From Streptomyces sp. NBC_01288 (GTDB lineage Bacteria; Actinomycetota; Actinomycetes; Streptomycetales; Streptomycetaceae), in the NCBI RefSeq assembly GCF_035982055.1, contig NZ_CP108427.1, positions 1,922,001 through 1,986,000 of the forward strand: a stretch of 64,000 nucleotides of DNA. The letters are read 5' to 3'. The notes beneath the pieces were generated by a model. The model worked only from the letters and a program-made list of their open reading frames with translations. It was not told the origin of the DNA and did no database searches. Each line of letters begins with the position of its first letter. The first letter of the stretch is position 1. The position numbers were made by a program, and so were the translations under genes. Of the stretch, positions 28,499-35,889 are shown in pieces.

Positions 28499-28645
28499 AC
28501 TCCCAGCGTGTCATTCGTACCGCCGTACGCACCACAGGGCGTCGCGGGTGGCGTGTCAGCCCCCGGCCCGAAAGGGGGAAAACCCTTCTGCCGAGGGCGG
28601 GTTGGCCGGATGGTGGGCGCGATGTCCCCTTCGTACGGTCGCGGT

Positions 28646-29911
28646 ATGAATCGGACAGGCAAGTTGATGGTGCTGTCGTCGGTGACCGTCGCCCTGGTGA
28701 TGAGCGGTTCGGTGTCCGCGGGTGCCGTGGGGGCGGGGGCTGTTGTTGTTGTGTCGGCGCACGGGGCGCCCGATACGGCGCGGGGGCGGCTGGTGTCGGT
28801 GGTGCATCTGCGGACGCTGTCCGCGCGGGAGGTGGCCGCCGAGCTGCGGAGCGACGAGGACGGTGCGTGGGACGCCGGGGCCGTCCGCCACGGCGTCGAC
28901 ACCTATCGGGTGGTGTACCGCACGGTGGATCCGAAGGGCCGGCCCACCACCGCCAGCGGGCTGCTGGCCTTCCCGCGCAACGGTGAACGACGGTTGCGCA
29001 CCGTCTCGTTCGCCCACGGCACCGAGCTCTTCAAGGAAGACGTCGCCTCGGTGTCGTCCGAAGTGTGGAGCCAGGCGCCCGCCCTGACCTACGCGTCCGC
29101 GGGCTTCGCCGTCGTCCTCCCGGACTACCTCGGCCTGGGCCTCGGCCCCGGTCGGCAGCAGTGGATGGACATCCCCTCCGAGACGACCACCGCGCTGGAC
29201 CTGCTGCGGGCCGCGGACTCCTACGCGCCCACGATCGGGCGGCAGTTGGGGCGGGACGTGTTCATCACCGGCTTCTCGCAAGGGGCTTCGGCCGCGCTCG
29301 GACTGGCGCGGGCCTTGCAGGAGGGGGCCGATCCCCGCTTCCGGGTCAAGGCGCTGGCACCGGTCAGCGGTGCGTACGCCTTCCGGGACGTGGCGCTGCC
29401 CGCCCTGCTGGACGGGCACGCGGACCCGAAGGACGGCGTGATCTACACCGCGCTGGCCCTCGTCTCCTTCAACCGGCTCCATCACGTCTACGACAGCCCC
29501 GGCGAGGTCTTCCGGGCGCCGTACTCCGGCACGATCGAGGGCCTGTTGGACGGCACGCACACCGGGCAGGAGGTGATGGCCCGGACCCCGGACACCGTGG
29601 ATGAGCTGCTCACCGCGCGCGGGCGGGCACTGCTCGCGCATCCGACGGATGGGCTGGCCGACGCGCTGCGCGTCACCGACGGGGTGTGCGCGGACTGGAC
29701 GCCACAGGCTCCGGTGCGGCTGTACTACGCCGAGGGCGACGAGCAGGCCGTGAACGGGAACAGCGAGCACTGCCAGGCCTCGTTCCGCGCCCGGGGTGTC
29801 GAGGCGCCCCTGGTCGACCTCGGCACTCCGGACTACGGCGGCTCGCGCCACCTCGGCTCCCAGCGGGCGGCGACGGCGGCCGTCGTACGGTGGTTCGCGT
29901 CCCTGGGCTGA
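28646..29911 (+). CDS. secreted lipase-like alpha/beta hydrolase
   Basis: 421 residues. A signal peptide occupies about 1-33. The domain then resembles secretory lipases (LIP family): 'YRVVYRTVDPKGRPTTASGLLAFP', SFAHGTELFKED, the serine nucleophile in ITGFSQGASAA, a probable acid in YYAEGDEQAV and a histidine in GSRHLGSQRAA. It acts on esters or lipids outside the cell; the exact substrate is unknown. ATG at 28646 is chosen because the signal peptide begins there; longer in-frame extensions overlap the divergent small gene. Confidence 0.82.
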   Translation: MNRTGKLMVLSSVTVALVMSGSVSAGAVGAGAVVVVSAHGAPDTARGRLVSVVHLRTLSAREVAAELRSDEDGAWDAGAVRHGVDTYRVVYRTVDPKGRPTTASGLLAFPRNGERRLRTVSFAHGTELFKEDVASVSSEVWSQAPALTYASAGFAVVLPDYLGLGLGPGRQQWMDIPSETTTALDLLRAADSYAPTIGRQLGRDVFITGFSQGASAALGLARALQEGADPRFRVKALAPVSGAYAFRDVALPALLDGHADPKDGVIYTALALVSFNRLHHVYDSPGEVFRAPYSGTIEGLLDGTHTGQEVMARTPDTVDELLTARGRALLAHPTDGLADALRVTDGVCADWTPQAPVRLYYAEGDEQAVNGNSEHCQASFRARGVEAPLVDLGTPDYGGSRHLGSQRAATAAVVRWFASLG

Positions 29912-29954
29912 GCGGCGGGCCGGTGCCTCGGGGTGTCTCGGCGGGTGCCTCGGG

Positions 29955-30734
29955 TCAGACGTCCAGGTCGACGACCACGGGCGCGTGGTCCGAGGCGCCC
30001 TTGCCCTTGCGCTCCTCGCGGTCGACGTAGGAGTCGGTGACGGCCTTCGCGAACGGTTCGTTGCCGTAGACCAGGTCGATGCGCATGCCGCGGTTCTTCG
30101 GGAAGGCGAGCTGGCGGTAGTCCCAATAGGTGTACGGGTGGTCGTACTTGAGGGGGCGCGGGACCACGTCGGACAGGCCCGCGTCGCGCAGGGCGGTCAG
30201 GGCGGCGCGCTCGGCGGGGGTGACGTGGGTGAGGCCCTCGAAGGCGGCCACGTCGAAGACGTCGTCGTCCGTCGGCGCCACGTTGTAGTCACCGAGCACC
30301 GCGAACGGGCGGGTGCCCTGCGCGTCGTCGGCGACGGCCGCCCTGAGGGCCTCGAACCACTGGAGCTTGTACGCGTAGTGGGGGTGGTCCACCTCGCGGC
30401 CGTTCGGCACGTACACCGACCAGACGCGGACCGGGCCGCAGGTCGCCGCGACGGCGCGGGGCTCCTGGACGCCGTCGTAACCGGGGTCCCCGGGAAAGCC
30501 CTTGACCACGTCGTCGAGCCCTACGCGGGAGAGCACCGCCACTCCGTTCCACCGCCCGGTCGCGTTGACCGCCGCCTCGTAGCCCGCCTCGCGCAGCGCG
30601 TCGAACGGGAACTGCGCCTCGGCCAGCTTGGCCTCCTGGAGGCACAGCACGTCGGTGCCGCTGCTCTCCAGCCAGGCCAGGAGCCTCGGCAGACGGGCGG
30701 TGATCGAGTTCACGTTCCAGGTCGCGATGCGCAT
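29955..30734 (-). CDS. xth: exodeoxyribonuclease III
   Basis: 259 residues, exonuclease/endonuclease/phosphatase fold. It has MRIATWNVNSITARLPRLLAWLE split by motif: N7, E34 in CLQEAKL, the SVYVPNGR block, GDYNVAPTDDDVFD and the C-terminal SDHAPVVVD. It acts on abasic sites and 3'-blocked ends in base-excision repair. ATG at 30734 is chosen since homology begins at MRIATWN; a GTG/ATG 10 codons upstream adds unconserved residues. Its converging neighbour is the lipase; the metallo-hydrolase gene ends 30 bases upstream. Confidence 0.93.
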   Translation of the reverse strand: MRIATWNVNSITARLPRLLAWLESSGTDVLCLQEAKLAEAQFPFDALREAGYEAAVNATGRWNGVAVLSRVGLDDVVKGFPGDPGYDGVQEPRAVAATCGPVRVWSVYVPNGREVDHPHYAYKLQWFEALRAAVADDAQGTRPFAVLGDYNVAPTDDDVFDVAAFEGLTHVTPAERAALTALRDAGLSDVVPRPLKYDHPYTYWDYRQLAFPKNRGMRIDLVYGNEPFAKAVTDSYVDREERKGKGASDHAPVVVDLDV

Positions 30735-30764
30735 GCCCCACAACCTACCGGGCAGGTCTGACAC

Positions 30765-31400
30765 TCACAGGTCCGCCGCCTCGCCGGGCGCCAGCCGCAG
30801 GTGCTCCGCACCGCCGAGCGCGCCGATCTGCATGTCGTAGATCGGGCGGGCGAGGTCGGTGAGCAGGGCGTCGTGAATGTCGTAGGCGCGCTGCGGCTTG
30901 ACCTCGCGGACGTAGTCGATGACCTCGGAGATCTTGCTCCAGGGGGCCATCACCGGGAGCATCAGCGTCTCTACGGTGTGGTCGGGGACGGTGAGGGCGT
31001 CGCCCGGGTGGAAGACGCGGCCGCCGTCGACGAGGAAGCCGACGTTCGTGATGCGCGGGATGTCCGGGTGGATCACGGCGTGCAGTTCGCCGTGCACCTG
31101 GACGTCGAAGCCCGCCGCCGTGAAGGTGTCGCCGTGGCCGACCGTGTGCACGCGGCCCGGGAAAGCGGCGGAGAGCTGGTCCGCGACCGACTTCAGCGTC
31201 CAGATCTCGGCCGCCGGGTTGGCCTTCAGGCCGGCCCGCAGCCGGTCCTCGTTGAAGTGGTCGAGGTGCTCGTGGGTGACCAGGATGGCGTCCGCGCCGA
31301 CCGCGGCGTCCTCCTCGGTGAAGGAGCCCGGGTCGATGACGAGCGACCGGCCGTCCTTCTCCAGACGGATACAGGCGTGCGACTTCTTGGTGAGCTTCAT
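30765..31400 (-). CDS. MBL-fold metallo-hydrolase (UlaG-like)
   Basis: 211 residues. The zinc motif THEHLDH (H43-x-H45-x-D47-H48) and further ligands in 'GHGDTFTAAGFDVQVHGELHAVIHP' and FHPGDALTVPD mark a beta-lactamase-fold hydrolase of the small UlaG/L-ascorbate-6-phosphate lactonase-like branch. The N-terminus KLTKKSHACIRLEKDGRSLVIDPG is characteristic. The substrate is unknown. It lies between xth and the pcaL gene in one direction, with gaps of 30 and 95 bases. Confidence 0.88.
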   Translation of the reverse strand: MKLTKKSHACIRLEKDGRSLVIDPGSFTEEDAAVGADAILVTHEHLDHFNEDRLRAGLKANPAAEIWTLKSVADQLSAAFPGRVHTVGHGDTFTAAGFDVQVHGELHAVIHPDIPRITNVGFLVDGGRVFHPGDALTVPDHTVETLMLPVMAPWSKISEVIDYVREVKPQRAYDIHDALLTDLARPIYDMQIGALGGAEHLRLAPGEAADL

Positions 31401-31495
31401 GGGTCCATCCTGCCGCGCCGGAACGGCGGACGGGCGGGTGAGGCTGGTGCTTTCGGTGCCCGTCTGAAGATCACTCCGTGGGGTCACCAGGTGGG

Positions 31496-32785
31496 TCACT
31501 CGGTGGGGGTCGTCTCCTCGCGGATGACCTGCTGGGCGACCTTGAACGCGCTGTTCGCGGCCGGAACCCCGCAGTACACGGCCGCCTGCATCAGCACTTC
31601 CTTGATCTCGGCCGGGGTGAGGCCGTTGCGCAGCGCCGCCCGGGTGTGGAAGGCCAGCTCGTCCAGGTGGCCGCCCGCGACCAGCGCGGTGAGGGTGACA
31701 CAGCTGCGCGAGCGCCGGTCGAGGCCGGGCCGGTCCCAGATCTCGCCCCAGGCGTAGCGGGTGATGAAGTCCTGGAAGTCCCCGGAGAACTCGTCGGCCT
31801 GCGCCAGCGCCCGGTCGACATGCGCGTCGCCGAGGACCTCGCGGCGGACCTTGATCCCGGCGTCGTAGGGGTCCGGACGGCCCATGACCTGCGGCGGTAC
31901 GGGAGGCGGCGGCGCGATCTCGGCGATCGGCGCGAGCTGCGGCGGCGGGGCGAGGACCGGCTTGACCGGGGTCGCCGCGATGGCGAACTGCCCGGTGGAG
32001 TGCTCGTAGGCGGGCTGCCAGGCGGTGGAGAAGTGCCGGACGAGGAGGTCGGTCACGGCCGCGGGCTGTTCGACCGGGACCAGGTGCGAGGCGCCGGGTA
32101 CGACGGCGAGGCGTGCGTCCGGGATGCCGGCGACCAGCGTGCGGGCCTCGGCGGGGCCGGTGACCTGGTCGTCGGAGCCGACGAGGACGAGGGTCGGCAC
32201 ACCGATGCGGCCGAGTTCGGACCGTACGTCGAACGCGGCCAGTGCCTCGCACGCGGCGATGTAGCAGCCGGGGTCGGTGGTGCGCACCATCTGGACGGCC
32301 CACTCGGTGATCGCGGGCTGCGAGGCGGCGAACCCGGTGGTGAACCAGCGGTCGGGCGAGGTGCGGGCGATGGGGTCGAGCCCGTTCGTCCGTACGATCA
32401 CGCCGCGCTGGCGGAACTCGTCCGCCGTGCCGAAGCGCGGCGAGGTGGCGATCAGCGCCAGGGATGCCACGCGCTCCGGGTGGCGCAGGACCAGTTCGAG
32501 GCCGACCGCGCCGCCGAGCGCGCAGCCCGCGTAGCCGAAGCGCTGCACGCCGAGGGCGTCGAGCGTGGCCAGCAGCCGGTCGGCCAGGTCGGCGACCGAG
32601 CCGGTCGGGTGCGCGGGCGAGCCGCCGTGGCCCGGCAGGTCGTACCGGAAGACCCGCCACTGCTTCATCAGCTCGGGCACCTGGCGATCCCACATGTGCC
32701 ACGTCGTCCCGAGGGACGGGCCCAGGATGAGAACGGGCGCGTCTTCGGGGCCGTCGAAGCGGTACTGGAGTGCGGGGGTCTTCAT
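31496..32785 (-). CDS. pcaL: PcaD-PcaC fusion (3-oxoadipate enol-lactonase/carboxymuconolactone decarboxylase)
   Basis: 429 residues. Residues 1-255 are an alpha/beta-hydrolase (enol-lactonase): GPSLGTTWHMWDRQ, the nucleophile elbow GYAGCALGGA, LVLVGSDDQVTGP and GASHLVPVEQP. A Pro-rich linker (about 270-305) joins a carboxymuconolactone decarboxylase domain (about 310-425: KVRREVLGDAHVDRAL, YAWGEIWDRPGL, RSCVTLTALVAGG). Together they convert 4-carboxymuconolactone to 3-oxoadipate in the protocatechuate pathway. The elbow has C88 where many relatives have serine. No other pca gene is visible in the window. ATG 32785 is preferred to the nearby GTG 32794 on spacing. Confidence 0.9.
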   Translation of the reverse strand: MKTPALQYRFDGPEDAPVLILGPSLGTTWHMWDRQVPELMKQWRVFRYDLPGHGGSPAHPTGSVADLADRLLATLDALGVQRFGYAGCALGGAVGLELVLRHPERVASLALIATSPRFGTADEFRQRGVIVRTNGLDPIARTSPDRWFTTGFAASQPAITEWAVQMVRTTDPGCYIAACEALAAFDVRSELGRIGVPTLVLVGSDDQVTGPAEARTLVAGIPDARLAVVPGASHLVPVEQPAAVTDLLVRHFSTAWQPAYEHSTGQFAIAATPVKPVLAPPPQLAPIAEIAPPPPVPPQVMGRPDPYDAGIKVRREVLGDAHVDRALAQADEFSGDFQDFITRYAWGEIWDRPGLDRRSRSCVTLTALVAGGHLDELAFHTRAALRNGLTPAEIKEVLMQAAVYCGVPAANSAFKVAQQVIREETTPTE

Positions 32786-32959
32786 GTCGCTCACCGCTCC
32801 AACGTATCCGCCGTTTCTTACGGTCCGGCTGTGGGGCCCCCGGTCTCCCCACTCGGCTCCCACACATCAGTGGGGAACCCTCACATCGCCTTCACGGGAC
32901 GGGGGTGGGAGCGGGAGGGTTGTGGACCGGTGGGTCAGGTGGGACCGGTGGGGTTGCTG

Positions 32960-32995
32960 GACCGGTGAGACCGGTGAGACCGGTGAGACCGGTGG
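32960..32995 (+). repeat. four tandem 9-bp units GACCGGTGA
   Basis: GACCGGTGA is repeated at 32960, 32969 and 32978 with a fourth copy (last base G) at 32987-32995. Looser copies (GGACCGGTGGG) precede it from about 32924, and a second short tandem, CTCGGTGTCT twice, follows at 33035-33054. The array lies between the pcaL and SWIM genes. It could be simple slippage expansion. Confidence 0.75.
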
Positions 32996-33063
32996 GCCTC
33001 TGTGTCGAAGGACACTCGGCGAATCCCGGTGAACCTCGGTGTCTCTCGGTGTCTCTCGGCGAC

Positions 33064-35889
33064 TCAGAGTTCGCTCGGCGCGCCCAGGCCCGTGAGCGCG
33101 CCGACCGGGTCCAGGTCGGGGGTGCCTCTGGGCCACCAGTCCTCGTCGCCCGGTTCGGATTCGTAGGCGTACCACAGGCCGTCGCGGCCCAGGCGGAGTT
33201 GGACGTGGCCGTGGGGGTGGGTGAGGTGGTTGTGCCAGGGGCGGAAGGCCGGGAGGTCGGCGGCGAGGAGGAGGGGGCGGGCCCGGTCGAAGCGGCCGGC
33301 CGGCGGGTCCCAGGGTTCTTCGAGCACCGCGAGCCCTTCGATGCCGCCCTGCCGCCAGGCGGCGACCGCGCGCGCCAGCTCGGCCGTGGTGCGTCCGGTG
33401 GCCTTGGCGAGGGAGGCGTAGAGGGAACGGGTGGTGACGGTCAGCCCCGAACCGGGTCGGGCCGCGGCGAGCCGTACCGCGTCCTGCCACAGCGTCAGGC
33501 CGCCCACCGGGTCCCGGCCGGTGCTGAGCAGTGCGTGCGCGCGGGCGGCGGCGTCGGTCGCCAACTGGTCGAGCGCGAAGGGGTCCGGGCCGCCGGGCGC
33601 GGCTGGATACACGGGAGGCTGCTCGGGGTGTGGGGGCATGGGCAACGGGGGTGGGAGCGGGGGGAGTCGGCGCTTCCCCTGCTCCGCGAGGACGTCCGTG
33701 GCCCTTACGCCGGGGAGAGGCGCCGGTTCCTGCTCCTGAGCGGCGCGGGCGGCACGGGCCGCGCTACGCCGGGACAGGGCGTCGAGCAGGGGGCGTTCGC
33801 CCCGGCCGCGGAGCAGGAGCAGGACGAAGGGGTCGGCGTCGAGGAGGCGGGCGGTCTGGTAGCAGAGGGCGGCGGCGTGCTTGCAGGGATGCCCGGAATC
33901 AGGGCAACTGCACTGCGGGGCGAGGTCGCCGGGCCCCGGCAGCAACGAAACCCCGCACTCGGCAAGGGACTTGGGCATCTCCTTGTCGAGCAGCGCGGCG
34001 ATGTGCCCGGGCCGGTCGGCGGCGGCGTCCAGGAACCGCTCCCAGTCGGCGTCGTCCAGCGTCCGCAAGCGCACCTGCACGCGGTACGGCCGCGCGCGGC
34101 TGCCCTGCACATACCCGAGCACGAGCCCCGGCGTCACGGTGATCGCGTCGACGTGCCCCTTCTCCGCGTAACTCCGCCCCCGCAGCAGCCGCTTGGGATC
34201 CAGGGCACCTTCTTCCAACGCGGTGACCCATGCGTTGCCCCACCAGGTGTCGGCGAAGCGGGCGTTGGCGGCTCCGCCGCCGTCTTTGTCTTTGTCCCTG
34301 TCCGAGGGGCGGGGTGAGAAGGCGGGGAAAGTGCGGCGGAGGTCGCTGTCGCGGGAGGGGGAGGCCATGGAGGTGGGGGTTCGGGGGGGTGCGGGGGTGA
34401 GGTCGGGGTCGGGCGCGAGTACAGGGGCAGAGGTCGAGTCGGGGGCGATGAGCGACGAGTGTGACGGGGGGTCGGTCCGGTCGGGCGTATGGGCGGGCGT
34501 TTCAGATGTGCGGGCAGAGACCCCGGACGCGTGGACGGACGTCGAGGTGAACGCCTCGGAGTGTGAACTCCCGGGTGTCGCCGGGTCGTTGTCCGGTACG
34601 GCCTCCTCGGCAGCCGACGTCACATCGTCCGGCTCCGTCACATCGGCCGGCAACCGAAAGGCCCCGGCGAGGAAGTCCCGCAGCTCACGGGCCCCGGCCT
34701 CACCGGCGCCGCTACGCATACCACGTCGCCCCTCGGAACCGGCGCCCGCACGAGCCGCCGGCCGGGACACCGGCTCCACTCCCCTGGCCCCGACATCCTC
34801 ACGGGCCTTCCGCGCCGCGCCACGGGCCGCCCGCAACGCCTCACGCGCGGCATCCGCGGGGCGCGTCGAACCGCCGTCCGCGACGGTCGCCGGTTCCTGA
34901 ACGGTCTCCGAGTCCTGAAGGATGGTCGCGTTCGGAAGGCCGGCCGACTCGTCACCCGTGGCGTCCCCGGACCGCTCCGCTTCACCGGTTTCACCAACTC
35001 CCGCGTCCGGAACGGCCGCTCCGGACCGCACCGGGTCTCGCAGCCCGTCCGCTGTTCCTTCTCCGGAGCTGCCTCCCGGACTACTCGCTCCGGCATCCTG
35101 GGCCGGACCGTCACCCGACGCGTGGGCGTCTTCTCCCGGGGCGCCGACAGCGCGCCGCTCGGCGACGGCCCGTCGCAGCGCCGCGCGTGCCGCGTCCCCC
35201 GGCCGGGCCTGGGGCTCGGACGCCTTGTCGACTGCCGTACGGTCCGCGCCCGGTGCGTGAGGAGACCTAGGTGCCCGAGAAGACTCCGGAGGCCCGGCGA
35301 CTTCCGCGTCCACCCCTTGGCCCCCGCGTTCACGGGCCACCTGCAACGCCCGCCGCACTACGTCCGCGGGGCGCTCTTCCCCCGCCAACTGCCGCTCCGC
35401 CCCCGGCATTTCATCCGCCGGGCCCCGCGACGCCTCCCCCGCCAAGTGCCGCTCCACCCCCGCCGCGTCGTCCACCGAGCCCCGCGACCCTTCCACCGCC
35501 AAATGCCGCTCCACCTCCGCCACTTCTGCCACCGACGCCTCGGACACCTGACCCCGCACCCCCTTCGCCGCCAGGCCCCGCAGCACCTCGGCCATGTCTT
35601 CCGCCAGGCCCCGCGGCCCTTCTACCGCCAAGTCCCGCTCCGCCCCCGGCATTTCATCCGCCGGGCCCCGCGACGCCTCCCCCGCCGACCGCACCCGCAC
35701 CCCCGCCGCGTCGTCCACCGAGCCCCGCGACCCCTCCGGTACTCCTCCCGCCGACGCCGCGTCCGGCCCCCGCTCGTCCTCCACCTCCGGCGTCACCTCG
35801 GCACCCTCCGCGGCCTCAGCGCCCCGACGACGCTCCTCGGCACCGCGAACCGACCCCACGCCCGCACCCCGCCGCACATCCCCCGTCAC
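33064..35889 (-). CDS. SWIM zinc-finger protein with long disordered N-terminus
   Basis: 941 residues. The first about 530 are low-complexity (Ala/Glu/Gly/Arg, then Thr/Ser/Pro/Asp) with internal repeats: GEASRGPADEMPGAER twice and SRGSVDDAAGVE/R twice. From about 545 (NARFADTWWGNAWVTALEE) a conserved domain begins, and the SWIM motif C-x-C-x(6)-C-x-H is in CSCPDSGHPCKH. A C-terminal domain (about 760-940) of helices ends DWWPRGTPDLDPVGALTGL. SWIM domains bind DNA or protein. The GTG start overlaps the SNF2 helicase stop (GTGA, 35886-35889), so the two work as a unit. The disordered part may be mis-started, but no later start has a good ribosome site. Confidence 0.85.
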   Translation of the reverse strand: MTGDVRRGAGVGSVRGAEERRRGAEAAEGAEVTPEVEDERGPDAASAGGVPEGSRGSVDDAAGVRVRSAGEASRGPADEMPGAERDLAVEGPRGLAEDMAEVLRGLAAKGVRGQVSEASVAEVAEVERHLAVEGSRGSVDDAAGVERHLAGEASRGPADEMPGAERQLAGEERPADVVRRALQVARERGGQGVDAEVAGPPESSRAPRSPHAPGADRTAVDKASEPQARPGDAARAALRRAVAERRAVGAPGEDAHASGDGPAQDAGASSPGGSSGEGTADGLRDPVRSGAAVPDAGVGETGEAERSGDATGDESAGLPNATILQDSETVQEPATVADGGSTRPADAAREALRAARGAARKAREDVGARGVEPVSRPAARAGAGSEGRRGMRSGAGEAGARELRDFLAGAFRLPADVTEPDDVTSAAEEAVPDNDPATPGSSHSEAFTSTSVHASGVSARTSETPAHTPDRTDPPSHSSLIAPDSTSAPVLAPDPDLTPAPPRTPTSMASPSRDSDLRRTFPAFSPRPSDRDKDKDGGGAANARFADTWWGNAWVTALEEGALDPKRLLRGRSYAEKGHVDAITVTPGLVLGYVQGSRARPYRVQVRLRTLDDADWERFLDAAADRPGHIAALLDKEMPKSLAECGVSLLPGPGDLAPQCSCPDSGHPCKHAAALCYQTARLLDADPFVLLLLRGRGERPLLDALSRRSAARAARAAQEQEPAPLPGVRATDVLAEQGKRRLPPLPPPLPMPPHPEQPPVYPAAPGGPDPFALDQLATDAAARAHALLSTGRDPVGGLTLWQDAVRLAAARPGSGLTVTTRSLYASLAKATGRTTAELARAVAAWRQGGIEGLAVLEEPWDPPAGRFDRARPLLLAADLPAFRPWHNHLTHPHGHVQLRLGRDGLWYAYESEPGDEDWWPRGTPDLDPVGALTGLGAPSEL

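Noticed and set aside
32925..33060. CRISPR-like array in the pcaL-SWIM gap
   Set aside because: The repeat units are 9-10 bp and directly abutting, with no spacers and no cas genes nearby.
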